DNA of 64,000 bases from JAVBWI01 sp036677445 (GTDB lineage: Bacteria > Bacillota > Clostridia > Christensenellales > CAG-138), in the NCBI GenBank assembly GCA_036677445.1, contig JAVBWI010000019.1, positions 1 through 64,000 of the forward strand, written 5' to 3'. Position 1 is the stretch's first letter. The number at the start of each line of letters is the position of its first letter. The position numbers and the translations under genes are program-made. This document shows, one piece after another, positions 34,709 to 42,898 of this stretch. The notes beneath the pieces are model-generated. The model had not been told where the DNA came from. It did not search any database and saw only the letters and a program-made list of their open reading frames with translations.

Positions 34709-35563
34709 CTATTCTTCCAGATCCATATCGAGGTCATCGTCCTGTGCGCGCTTGGCGCGGCGACGGGATTTGGGTGTTTCTTCCTCATCGAGTTTGTCCA
34801 GCGAATCTTCTTCCTCGAACAATTCGTCCTCGTCCTTACGGCGGAACCAGCCCCGCTTACGGCGCGGCTGGAAGTCTTCCTCTTCTTCCTTGGCTTCCGC
34901 CTGTGCTACCGGCGCCTGCGGCTCAACCGGGCGCTTGACGGACTGCGGCGCATCTTGCTTAGCGTGCTGCGGCGCGGCCTGCTGTACCGGCTGTGCCGCC
35001 TGCTGCTGTACGGGCGGCCGTGTGGCGACGACGCCAAGCTCTGTGCGGTTCTGGCCGACCATGTGATGGTATCCCATTAAATAACGCTGCACATCCTGCA
35101 ATATTTCGTCCGCATACTGCTTTGCACCGTTATATACGATGTTCGCGTTGTTTTCGGCTTGTTTTTGTAAAAGCTCCGCGCGGCGCTGTACTTCCAGGAG
35201 CACTTTATCCTCCGCTACGCGCGCTTCAAATTCCTCCTCCGCGGCCCGGCGTATCTGCTCCGCTTCCGAGAGGGACTGGCGATGCAGCGCATCCGCTTCC
35301 TGCTGCGCCTGATCTACCACGTCTACCGCTTCCTGATTGGCGTGCTCGAGCAGGGTGTCCGCCTCGATGAGCACGCTGTTGGCCCGGCGGATATCCTCCG
35401 GAATCGTTACCTTCAGGTCGCCTAACAGGTCGTATATTTCATCGACATCCACAATACGGCGGCTGCCGCCGCCCAGTTTGGGGCGCGGCGCGCTCTCGAG
35501 CGTTTGCTCTATCTGGGATATGATGGTGAATATCCGCAGGGATTGCTGATTCTGTGTGCTCAT
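34709..35563 (-). CDS. Coiled-coil protein downstream of coaD
   Basis: A 284-residue protein I cannot name; proteins like it follow coaD in many Clostridia and are often vaguely labelled ATPase. Residues about 1-60 contain RIFTIISQIEQTLESAPRPKLGGGSRRIVDVDEIYDLLGDLKVTIPEDIRRA. Then a continuous amphipathic coiled coil (about 60-165) is rich in Ala, Glu and Gln, similar in style to DivIVA or ATP synthase b subunits. A Gln/Pro/Ala linker (about 175-215) and a strongly charged tail (RRKRGWFRRKDEDELFEEEDSLDKLDEEE) follow. There is no nucleotide-binding motif. The start overlaps the coaD stop by four bases, and the gene ends the unit before a terminator. A scaffolding role is a guess. Confidence 0.78.
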   Translation of the reverse strand: MSTQNQQSLRIFTIISQIEQTLESAPRPKLGGGSRRIVDVDEIYDLLGDLKVTIPEDIRRANSVLIEADTLLEHANQEAVDVVDQAQQEADALHRQSLSEAEQIRRAAEEEFEARVAEDKVLLEVQRRAELLQKQAENNANIVYNGAKQYADEILQDVQRYLMGYHHMVGQNRTELGVVATRPPVQQQAAQPVQQAAPQHAKQDAPQSVKRPVEPQAPVAQAEAKEEEEDFQPRRKRGWFRRKDEDELFEEEDSLDKLDEEETPKSRRRAKRAQDDDLDMDLEE

Positions 35564-36060
35564 CGCTTTGTCAACCTTTCTATTATGATGCTTTTGTTCA
35601 CTGCCGGCACAAGATCGTCGATGGAACCGCCCAGCGAGCAGACTTCCCGTATTACGCTGGAGCTTAAATACGAATGCTCCGGCTCGGCCATAAAATAAAC
35701 CGTATCGATATCCGGCGCAAGCCGCCGGTTCATTGCGCTGATCTGGAATTCATATTCGAAATCCATCACGGCGCGCAGGCCGCGTATGATGTGACGGGCG
35801 CCCAGACTGTGTGCATATTCCACCAGCAGACCGTCGAATGACCCGGGTTCTACGTTTGTAAGTCCCTCTTCCCGTACGGCGGCGTCGATGAACGCTATCC
35901 GTTCTCCCACAGTGAAAAAGGGCCTTTTTGAAGAGTTTGTCAATACGGCTACCACGACGCGGTCCATCAGCGCCGCGGCGCGGCGCAGTACGTCCATATG
36001 CCCTGCGGTCAGGGGGTCGAAGCTCCCTGGATAAACGCCTATATTCAAATTACTATGCAT
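35560..36060 (-). CDS. coaD: Phosphopantetheine adenylyltransferase
   Basis: A 166-residue cytosolic enzyme for the fourth step of CoA synthesis (4'-phosphopantetheine to dephospho-CoA). The nucleotidyltransferase motif GSFDPLTAGHMDVLRRA is near the N-terminus, with NSSKRPFFTVGERIAFI, RGLRAVMDFEYEFQISAMNRRL and the C-terminal YLSSSVIREV. The frame can be extended to a TTG at 36084, but the ATG at 36060 gives the normal N-terminus NLNIGVYPGSFDP and overlaps the rsmD stop by eight bases. rsmD-coaD is a conserved pair. Confidence 0.96.
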   Translation of the reverse strand: MHSNLNIGVYPGSFDPLTAGHMDVLRRAAALMDRVVVAVLTNSSKRPFFTVGERIAFIDAAVREEGLTNVEPGSFDGLLVEYAHSLGARHIIRGLRAVMDFEYEFQISAMNRRLAPDIDTVYFMAEPEHSYLSSSVIREVCSLGGSIDDLVPAVNKSIIIERLTKR

Positions 36061-36616
36061 CCTTTCCGTTACGGGGAGGGACAAAAAAGCTCAGGCCCGT
36101 ATCGCCGTACTTGCGCGTATCCGCATGCTCCATCAGCGGTTCGACGGCATGCGGAGGCTCCTCCCACGCATGCTCCACGATAACCTGCCCGCCGGCGCCA
36201 ATGAGCCCCGCGCGAAACAATGCTTCCATCGCCTGTTGCGCGCCCAGGCGGTAAGGCGGGTCCAGAAAAACGAGATTAAATGCCTGTCCGCCCGAAAGCC
36301 GGTTGACCGCTGCAAGCGCATCCGCCTGCATGACGGCGGCGCGATCCGAAAACCCCAGCGTATCCAGATTCCGGCGTATTATATCGCAGCAGCCGTGATC
36401 GGAATCGTTGAATACGGCATAGGCCGCCCCGCGCGAAAGCGCCTCCAACCCGAGATTGCCCGAGCCTGCATAAAGATCCAGCACGCGCGCGCCTGGAATG
36501 GAAAACTGCAAAATGCCGAACAGCGCTTCTTTGACGCGGTCCAGCGTAGGGCGCGTATTTCTGCCTTTGGGGGCAAGGATGGGTCTGCCCCGTGCCGCGC
36601 CGGCGATAATGCGCAA
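36053..36616 (-). CDS. rsmD: 16S rRNA (guanine-N2)-methyltransferase RsmD
   Basis: A 187-residue SAM-dependent enzyme that methylates G966 of 16S rRNA. SAM motif I is RVLDLYAGSGNLGLEALSRGA, and motif IV FLDPPYRLG is the catalytic DPPY. Near the N-terminus RIIAGAARGRPILAP and TRPTLDRVKEALFGIL are family-specific. The reading frame is open up to 36655, but a TTG at 36616 directly after TTGGGAGGAAGCC gives the usual start (LRIIAGxxRG), so I use it. Translation is coupled to coaD. Confidence 0.93.
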   Translation of the reverse strand: MRIIAGAARGRPILAPKGRNTRPTLDRVKEALFGILQFSIPGARVLDLYAGSGNLGLEALSRGAAYAVFNDSDHGCCDIIRRNLDTLGFSDRAAVMQADALAAVNRLSGGQAFNLVFLDPPYRLGAQQAMEALFRAGLIGAGGQVIVEHAWEEPPHAVEPLMEHADTRKYGDTGLSFFVPPRNGKDA

Positions 36617-36651
36617 AGGCTTCCTCCCAAGAATACCATTTTTTACGCCTA

Positions 36652-36861
36652 TCATTGTATCATAAAAAGCACCCTGTGCAAATCAAAAAGAATGTACAGC
36701 CAGTCTTTACCTGTCGGTAAGGCGGGCAAATACCGGGCGGTATACAAAAGGGATGCTTTAAGCCGCAAAGGCAAGTGGGCGGGCTTGCCTGGCATAAACA
36801 GCATCCCTGCAGGAGGAACGACATTGTCCGGGTAGAGTTCGGGAATAGGAAACGGTTGCAT
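36652..36861 (-). CDS. Possible small CotJA-like spore coat protein
   Basis: A 69-residue frame fills the gap between malQ and rsmD on the same strand. Its start reads MQPFPIPELYPDN and its core PPAGMLFMPGKPAHLPLRLKASLLYTARYLPAL, which recalls the Pro-rich, aromatic, MLFVP-containing pattern of CotJA-type coat proteins of Clostridia (short, Pro-rich N-terminus, then a LxxAxxxGTLFPxL-like helix). The usual cotJB and cotJC neighbours are absent and the ribosome site (CAGGAT directly before ATG) is poor. The C-terminus is hydrophobic (DWLYILFDLHRVLF). It could be a chance frame. Confidence 0.33.
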   Translation of the reverse strand: MQPFPIPELYPDNVVPPAGMLFMPGKPAHLPLRLKASLLYTARYLPALPTGKDWLYILFDLHRVLFMIQ

Positions 36862-36895
36862 ATCCTGACCATCCGCAGGATACGTACGGGGGATG

Positions 36896-38377
36896 TTAAC
36901 TGCGCCCGTACAGGCGTGTGAGGCAGGCGATTTTTTCAGCAAGCGCATCGGAACACTCGCCGGGCAGCATGCGCCATTGCCAGTTGCCGCCTACCGTACC
37001 GGGGGTGTTCATGCGGCAGCCTGAGCCCAGCTCCAGATAATCCTGCATCTGCGCAACGAACAGGTCCGCTACGGACGCCATGCCGCCGCGTATCAGCCCC
37101 CATACGCGCCCTTCCGCGTCGTTCAGGCCAAGGTAAGCCTCTGCATGCGCCGCGTCGTCCCGGCTGATTTCCCGCAGCCAGCCTGCCGCGGTGGTGTTGT
37201 CGTGTGTGCCGGTGTAGCAAACGCAGTGCCGCGTGTAGGTATGCGGCAGATAATTGCCCGGCTCGCGCGTATCAAACGCGAACTGTAGCACCTTCATGCC
37301 GGGGTAACCTGAGCGTTTTACCAACTCCATCACTTCATCCGTCAGGTATCCCAAGTCTTCCGCTATGATTGTAAGTTCGCCGAAGCGCTGTTTCATCGCC
37401 TCGATCAGGTCCCAGCCCGGCCCCTGCACCCATTTGCCGTTGCGGGCGGTGGTTTCGCCGCTGGGGACGCTCCAATAGCTTGCAAGGCCTCGAAAATGAT
37501 CGATGCGTATTACATCAAACATACGGGCCGCCATCGCGATGCGGTCCATCCAGAGCGCGTATCCGTTTTTCTTCAGTGATTCCCAGTCGTAAAGCGGGTT
37601 TCCCCAAAGCTGCCCGTCGGCGCTGAAATAATCCGGGGGCACTCCCGCTACGGCGGTGAGATTTCGCTCTTCATCCAGCAAAAAGCATTCGGGTCTTGAC
37701 CAAACCTCCGCCGAATCCGGCGCGGCGTATATCGGCAGGTCGCCAATAAGACGTATGCCCCGAAGTGAAACGTATTCCTTAAAGCCCGCCCATTGCCGGA
37801 AGAACAGGTACTGTACAAACATATAGAACCGGATATCTTCTTCCAGCAGGCAGGTATAGCGCTGTATGGCCTCCGGCTGCCTGCGCCGTATGGCGTCGTC
37901 CTCCCACTGCATCCAGGAGCGCATTCCGAAGTATTGCTTGAGCGCCATGAACAGCGCGTAGTCCTGCAGCCAGCAGCTGTTTGCGGATTGGAACGCTTCC
38001 ATTTCCGCCGCGTGACGCAAAAAGCCGCGGCGGTACGCCGCGCGAAGCAAATGGTAACGGTGCGCATAGATTGCTCCATAGTCCACACGGCGCGCACTTT
38101 TACCCCAGTTGATAGCGTTTACCTCCTCGCAGGTGAGCAAGTCGTCCGCAATCAGCATGTCGAGATCAATGAAATACGGGTTGCCCGCATACATGGAAAA
38201 CGCCTGATAGGGAGAATCTCCGTACCCTGTGTGGCCAAGCGGGAGCATCTGCCAGTATTGCTGGCCGGCTTTGGCAAGAAAATCCGCAAAGCCATAGGCC
38301 GCCCTTCCCAAAGTGCCTATGCCGTGGGGGGAAGGAAGGGAGGAAATATGCATCAATATGCCGCTGCTGCGCTTCAT
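36896..38377 (-). CDS. malQ: 4-alpha-glucanotransferase (amylomaltase)
   Basis: A 493-residue GH77 enzyme that transfers glucan chains between maltodextrins, releasing glucose. The N-terminus RSSGILMHISSLPSPHGIGTLG is typical. Catalytic landmarks are DVIRIDHFRGLASYW (Asp nucleophile), IIAEDLGYLTDEVMEL (acid/base Glu) and CYTGTHDNTTAAGWL (third acidic residue). AGGAG precedes the ATG. It is the last gene of a LacI-binding protein-permease-permease-malQ unit, so transported maltodextrins are processed by this enzyme in the cytosol. A ten-residue gap region (36886-36895) and a small ORF follow. Confidence 0.96.
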   Translation of the reverse strand: MKRSSGILMHISSLPSPHGIGTLGRAAYGFADFLAKAGQQYWQMLPLGHTGYGDSPYQAFSMYAGNPYFIDLDMLIADDLLTCEEVNAINWGKSARRVDYGAIYAHRYHLLRAAYRRGFLRHAAEMEAFQSANSCWLQDYALFMALKQYFGMRSWMQWEDDAIRRRQPEAIQRYTCLLEEDIRFYMFVQYLFFRQWAGFKEYVSLRGIRLIGDLPIYAAPDSAEVWSRPECFLLDEERNLTAVAGVPPDYFSADGQLWGNPLYDWESLKKNGYALWMDRIAMAARMFDVIRIDHFRGLASYWSVPSGETTARNGKWVQGPGWDLIEAMKQRFGELTIIAEDLGYLTDEVMELVKRSGYPGMKVLQFAFDTREPGNYLPHTYTRHCVCYTGTHDNTTAAGWLREISRDDAAHAEAYLGLNDAEGRVWGLIRGGMASVADLFVAQMQDYLELGSGCRMNTPGTVGGNWQWRMLPGECSDALAEKIACLTRLYGRS

Positions 38378-38396
38378 TCATACACTCCTGCGGGCG

Positions 38397-39254
38397 TCAT
38401 CCCTTGACCGCTCCTGCGACAACGCCTTTGATAATGTGCCGTTGGCTGGTAAGATAGAATACGACGATCGGCGTGATCGCCAGCACCAGCATGGCCATCA
38501 TCGCCCCCATATCGATTGAGCCGTAACCGCCTTTCAAATACTGTATGGCGATGGGTATGGTCTTGTGGTCCGTATCCAGCAGCAGGTATGGCAGGAGGTA
38601 ATCGTTCCATATCCACATGGTGTTGAGTATGGCGACCGTGATGGCGGTGGGTTTTAGAATGGGAAATACGATTTTAAAGAACGTGCGGATGGGCCCGCAG
38701 CCATCCATCATGGCGGCTTCTTCCACGTCAACGGGGATGGACTTGACAAACCCGCTGAACATAAAGGTAGATAACCCCGCGCCAAACCCCAGGTAGATCA
38801 ATATAATGCCGAAGGGATTGTCAAGGTGGAGCATATTTGCAAACTTGGACATAGTGAACATGACCATTTGAAACGGTACGATCATGGAGAACACAAGCGT
38901 GTAATAAATTACCTTTGTGAACGTACGCTTGACACGGGTGATATACCAGCCGGTCATGGCCGTAAAGAGCACGATAACGGCGACCGAGCAAACCGTGATA
39001 AACAGCGACCAAAAGAACGCCTGCCAGAAGCCGATCTTTTCAATACCGCTGCTATAATTGCTTAAGCCCGCAAAGGTGCCTTCCGCCGCCGAAGGGAACG
39101 AGAAAGGCGCGGAGCTGATGAACAGCTTTCCCTTGAAGGAGTTCATCAGTACGATGCCGATGGGGGAAAGGTATAACAGAGCAAGTACAGAGAGTAGCAA
39201 GCCCATCAGGGTACGGATGGACCGCTGCCGGTGTGAACGGCTTTTGCTGTTCAT
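38397..39254 (-). CDS. malG: ABC sugar permease, MalG type
   Basis: A 285-residue inner-membrane permease subunit with six predicted helices. The EAA loop that contacts the ATPase is EEAAMMDGCGPIRTFFKIVFPILKP (about residues 187-211), the carbohydrate-uptake type 1 form. The N-terminus is basic (KSRSHRQRSIRTLMG). It overlaps the malF gene by four bases and is followed 19 bases later by malQ. No ATP-binding subunit is in the window; CUT1 systems often share an MsmK-type ATPase encoded elsewhere. Confidence 0.93.
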   Translation of the reverse strand: MNSKSRSHRQRSIRTLMGLLLSVLALLYLSPIGIVLMNSFKGKLFISSAPFSFPSAAEGTFAGLSNYSSGIEKIGFWQAFFWSLFITVCSVAVIVLFTAMTGWYITRVKRTFTKVIYYTLVFSMIVPFQMVMFTMSKFANMLHLDNPFGIILIYLGFGAGLSTFMFSGFVKSIPVDVEEAAMMDGCGPIRTFFKIVFPILKPTAITVAILNTMWIWNDYLLPYLLLDTDHKTIPIAIQYLKGGYGSIDMGAMMAMLVLAITPIVVFYLTSQRHIIKGVVAGAVKG

Positions 39255-40096
39255 TGCTCCACCTCCCTGCGCCTTGTCAGTATCAGCTGTACAAACGCTA
39301 TGGCGGCAACCAGCAGGAAGAATACCACGGCCTTTGCCTGGCCGACGCCTTCCCAGCCCATACGTCCGTAAAACGTGTTGTAAATATCCAGCGCGAGCAT
39401 TGCAGTTTGCTTGGAAGGCGCGCCTGCGGTCAGCGCAAGATTCTGGTCAAACAGCTTGAAGGAGTTCGTAAGCGTCAGAAAGGTGCATATCGTAACGGCG
39501 GGCATGACCATGGGGATGGTGACGTTTTTAAGTAATCCCCATTTGCCTGCGCCGTCGACTTTGGCGGCGTCCATCAGTTCCCCGGGGATATGCTGAATAC
39601 CGGCGATGTATATGATCATCATGTAGCCGATCAGCTGCCAGTTCATCAGCAGCACCAGCCCCCAGAAGCCATATTCCGGTTTGAATGTGAGCGTGACGCC
39701 GAACTGGTAAAGTATGCCGTTGAGTATGATCTGCCAGATATACCCCAGCACAATCCCGCCGATGAGATTGGGCATGAAGAACACGGTCCGGAATACATTC
39801 GTGCCCTTTATCCCGCGGGTAAGCAGCAGCGCGATGGCAAATGCCAGCACATTGATGGTTACTACAGATACCACTGCGAACTTGGCGGTAAACCAAAGCG
39901 CGTTCAAAAATTCGTCGTTGGTGGCAAACGCCTTGCTGTAGTTGGATACCCCGACCCAATGCGCGTTGGTGACGGTGGTGAATTCCGTAAACGACAGGTA
40001 TATGCCCATGATAAACGGAATCACAAACGCGATGGCGAACGCGATCAGCGTGGGCAGAGCGAAGAAAGCGAAGTATTTCTTCAGTGATTTTTGCAT
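39251..40096 (-). CDS. malF: ABC sugar permease, MalF type
   Basis: A 281-residue membrane permease with six helices. The EAA loop reads ELMDAAKVDGAGKWGLLKNVTIPMVMP (about residues 190-216). The short form without the extra periplasmic P2 domain of E. coli MalF is usual for Gram-positives. Its start follows GGAGGGG and its stop overlaps malG. A 14-bp hairpin lies between it and the upstream binding-protein gene (40116-40150). With malG it forms the channel for maltodextrins or a related oligosaccharide. Confidence 0.93.
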   Translation of the reverse strand: MQKSLKKYFAFFALPTLIAFAIAFVIPFIMGIYLSFTEFTTVTNAHWVGVSNYSKAFATNDEFLNALWFTAKFAVVSVVTINVLAFAIALLLTRGIKGTNVFRTVFFMPNLIGGIVLGYIWQIILNGILYQFGVTLTFKPEYGFWGLVLLMNWQLIGYMMIIYIAGIQHIPGELMDAAKVDGAGKWGLLKNVTIPMVMPAVTICTFLTLTNSFKLFDQNLALTAGAPSKQTAMLALDIYNTFYGRMGWEGVGQAKAVVFFLLVAAIAFVQLILTRRREVEQ

Positions 40097-40115
40097 ATCG
40101 GCGCCCCTCCTTATG

Positions 40116-40150
40116 GATACTGCTCCGCACTGGGCATGCGGAGCAGTATC
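40116..40150 (-). promoter_or_regulatory. Intercistronic stem-loop between binding protein and permeases
   Basis: A perfect 14-bp stem (40116-40129 with 40137-40150) with a 7-base loop lies just after the malE-type stop and ends ten bases before the malF ribosome site. There is no T-tract. Such structures between malE and malF protect the upstream transcript and keep binding protein in excess over permease; that role here is inference. Confidence 0.65.
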
Positions 40151-40173
40151 GCAAATGCTTTTACGGTATCTGT

Positions 40174-41565
40174 TCAGGAAGCGGCACGTTCAGACGCCCA
40201 GGACTGCACCACGACATCTGCGACTTCTTCCCAGGTCTTGGAGCCCTGCGCGTATTCGAGCAGCGCGTCGCCGAAGTAGTTCTTGAACTCCTCGGAAGGG
40301 AATGCAGCGAACGTCCACGCAACAGAGGTCACGCCACCCTTTTCCATCCAGGCGAGCACTTCCTTGGCCAGCGGATCGGTCGGCTTTTCATCATCCTCAA
40401 AGGTGTTGAACGGCGCGATGAAGCCCAGCTTCTCCTTCACAAAGCCCTTACCCGTATCGCTGGAGAACAGCCACACGAGGAAATCGATGGAGGCCTGCTG
40501 CTTCTCGGGGGAAGCCTGGCTGTTGATGCACAGATAGTTCTCCGTGCCGATGCATAGCCCCTGGTTTTCCTCGCCCGCTACGCCGGTGTAGATGGGCAGG
40601 AACTTGATATCCGCGTCGGCAACGGTGTTGCCTTCAACGCCCAATATCTGCGAAGCGCCCCAGTTGCCGTTCTGCACCATGGCGCAACGGCCCAGCGCGA
40701 ACTCCGCCATGGAGTCATTGACGGAAATGTTGCCGAGCAACCCCTTGGCGGAAACGGAGTTATTGAGGTACAGGTCGAATATGTTACGGTAATTGTCACC
40801 GTATTTGAATGCGATGGTATCGGCCGCGAGCCCCGCGAGTACGGTATTGTCGTAGGCGGCGTTGTCCTTGAATTCGTAATACAGCGGCAGGTTGGCAAGG
40901 TGGGTCTGCCAGCGCCACTGTTCGCCCGCGAGCAGAGACGTGGAAGCGAACACGCCTTCAATACCCAACTGATCCTTCTTTGCCTGCATATCTTCCACTA
41001 CGGCCTTGAGTGCGGCAAAACTATTGATTTCGTCCATGGAGGCGGCAGCTGCGCCGTCAAGGGCAAAATACTTCTGCATGATCGCATTGTTGTAAATGAT
41101 GCCGTAGCCTTCCACAACGTAGGGAATACCGTATACGCCGTCGCCGCTTGCAACGGCAAGGCTCTTGTCCGAAAGCATGTTGTAGAGTTGGGTGCCGGAG
41201 AGATCCAGGCAATAATCCTTCCAGCCCTGGTAGCCGACCGGCCCGTTGATCTGGAAGATGGTAGGCGCGTCGGTCTTTGCGATCTCGCTCTTTAAGGTGG
41301 TTTCATACGTACCGGCGGCAGCCGTGTCGACCTTCACCTTCACGCCTGTTTCCGCTTGGTAAGCCGCGGCGATTTCCGTGTACACCTCTGCAATCTCGGG
41401 CTTGAAATTGAGGAAGTAGATTTCAGTCGCGGCGGCGGCAGACTCTTCGGACGGTTTTTCCGCCACGGGTGCTTCGACGGGCGATTGTGCGGCGGGCTGC
41501 GCGCAGCCTGCCAGAGCGGCTGCGGACATCAGAATCACGAGAAGCAGCGCAATTGTTTTCTTCAT
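40174..41565 (-). CDS. malE: Extracellular sugar-binding lipoprotein (MalE type)
   Basis: A 463-residue family 1 solute-binding protein. The signal peptide ends in the lipobox LAGC (Cys 21), followed by a Gln/Pro/Ala/Glu spacer. Matching family features include TGVKVKVDTAAAGTYETTLKSEIA, FQINGPVGYQGWKDYCLDLSG, YGIPYVVEGYGIIYNNAIMQKYF and MVQNGNWGASQI. The ATG at 41565 after AGAGGTGG is preferred over the upstream extension. It is the first transporter gene after lacI and is paired with malF/malG/malQ, so maltodextrin is the probable ligand, though the sequence alone only says carbohydrate. Confidence 0.93.
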   Translation of the reverse strand: MKKTIALLLVILMSAAALAGCAQPAAQSPVEAPVAEKPSEESAAAATEIYFLNFKPEIAEVYTEIAAAYQAETGVKVKVDTAAAGTYETTLKSEIAKTDAPTIFQINGPVGYQGWKDYCLDLSGTQLYNMLSDKSLAVASGDGVYGIPYVVEGYGIIYNNAIMQKYFALDGAAAASMDEINSFAALKAVVEDMQAKKDQLGIEGVFASTSLLAGEQWRWQTHLANLPLYYEFKDNAAYDNTVLAGLAADTIAFKYGDNYRNIFDLYLNNSVSAKGLLGNISVNDSMAEFALGRCAMVQNGNWGASQILGVEGNTVADADIKFLPIYTGVAGEENQGLCIGTENYLCINSQASPEKQQASIDFLVWLFSSDTGKGFVKEKLGFIAPFNTFEDDEKPTDPLAKEVLAWMEKGGVTSVAWTFAAFPSEEFKNYFGDALLEYAQGSKTWEEVADVVVQSWASERAAS

Positions 41566-41637
41566 TGACTTTCCACCTCTTTCTTGATAATAGGGCTTGC
41601 TGCATTTTGCGCGGCAGATCCGCACAAACCGAATGTT

Positions 41638-42660
41638 TTAGTTAATGGGCATTACGGAGCCGCCTTCGCGAAGGTTCGTACCCAGCACCACGTGCCGGTT
41701 TTGGCCCTTTCCTTCGATGATATCGATCAACAGGCCCGCGCTTTGGCTAGCGATGGTATCGGCGGGCTGTTCGAGCGTAGTTAGGGTGGGGATGGTGTAT
41801 TGGGAAAGCTCCAACCCATCGATGGCGATGACGGAACGGTCCTCCGGCACGCGGCAGCCGCTGTCCGTAAGCGCCTTCACGGCTGCGATGGCCATTGCGT
41901 CGGCGATGGTAAATACGGCGGTGAAGGTGTTATCCCGTGCAATCAGACGCCGCATGCCTTCATAGGCCGCCGGCATATCGAAGCTGCCGGTACACTCCAC
42001 CAGCGACGGGACAAGCGGCAAACCGCATTCCTCCAGCGCCTGCTTATACCCTGCAAAACGCAGTTCGCTGATGGATTTATCGTTTTCGCGTGCAACCAGC
42101 GCGGCAATGCGCCTGTGGCCGCATGCGTACAAGCGCATGACGGCGTCGTGCGCTTCTTTTTTATCGTCCACCGCAATGGAAGAATAGGAGGCGGGGTCAA
42201 GGCTGCCGAACGTGTTGGTATAGGTGCAGCACACATAAGGAATATCCAGCCTTGCCGTATCCTCCGGCGTGTAATTGAATCTTCCACCCAAAAACAGTAT
42301 GCCGAGCAGCTTGCGCTCGGTGGCCAGCATGACGGCCGTTTTTAACTCGTCGTCATCCGCGTTGATCTGATGCAGCGCCATCGAATAACCGCGCCGGTAA
42401 ATCTCCTGCTCGACGCCCTTGATGATCCGTGTAAAGAACGGGTTGGAGACGCCGCGCACCACCAACGCGATGGTATCGGAGCTGGTGCATACAAGATTTC
42501 GCGCGCTGTTATTGGGGATGTAGCCGCATTGCTCAATCACATCCAAAATACGTTTGCGCATGGCGTCGCTGACATCCTGATGATTGTTGAGCACACGCGA
42601 AACGGTGCTGACGCTGGCATTGCAAATTCGAGCAATATCCTTGATGGTTTGCTGTTTCAA
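41638..42660 (-). CDS. LacI-family transcriptional regulator
   Basis: A 340-residue repressor. The helix-turn-helix is IKDIARICNASVSTVSRVLNNHQDVSDAMRKRILDVIEQCGYIPN (residues 5-49) with the hinge helix NNSARNLV. The sugar-binding core has FTAVFTIADAMAIAAVKALTDSGCRVPEDRSVIAIDG and ends TTLEQPADTIASQSAGLLIDIIEGK. The start is TTG at 42660 after AAGGAAG. It heads the maltose-type operon; its own promoter carries a GGAAACGTTTCC palindrome just downstream of the -10 box, so it probably represses itself and the operon until a sugar binds. Confidence 0.93.
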   Translation of the reverse strand: MKQQTIKDIARICNASVSTVSRVLNNHQDVSDAMRKRILDVIEQCGYIPNNSARNLVCTSSDTIALVVRGVSNPFFTRIIKGVEQEIYRRGYSMALHQINADDDELKTAVMLATERKLLGILFLGGRFNYTPEDTARLDIPYVCCTYTNTFGSLDPASYSSIAVDDKKEAHDAVMRLYACGHRRIAALVARENDKSISELRFAGYKQALEECGLPLVPSLVECTGSFDMPAAYEGMRRLIARDNTFTAVFTIADAMAIAAVKALTDSGCRVPEDRSVIAIDGLELSQYTIPTLTTLEQPADTIASQSAGLLIDIIEGKGQNRHVVLGTNLREGGSVMPIN

Positions 42661-42721
42661 AGCGTAATCTTCCTTGCTTTTATGATGGAGGGCTGCCGAA
42701 CACGATATTGTGCAGAAAAAC

Positions 42722-42791
42722 TGGAAACGTTACTGGAAACGTTTCCGGAACTTGATGAATGTATTATACTATCCGATTATTCCGTTGTCAA
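42722..42791 (-). promoter_or_regulatory. Promoter and LacI-type operator of the maltose operon
   Basis: Reading on the minus strand there is a perfect consensus promoter: TTGACA (42791-42786), a 17-base spacer and TATAAT (42768-42763). Just past the -10 lies the 12-base palindrome GGAAACGTTTCC (42735-42746), and a second half-matching copy TGGAAACGTT at 42722-42731 repeats TGGAAACGTT at 42734-42743. This is the classic LacI/CcpA operator style, placed to block transcription start or escape. Confidence 0.85.
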
Positions 42792-42898
42792 TACATGCGA
42801 ATTGTTTTTGTCATATGTAAACAATCTACATTTTTGCGCAGGTACTTGCCAATCCGGTATTAATTAAGCAATAATAGAGGCAGGAGGAAACAAACCCC

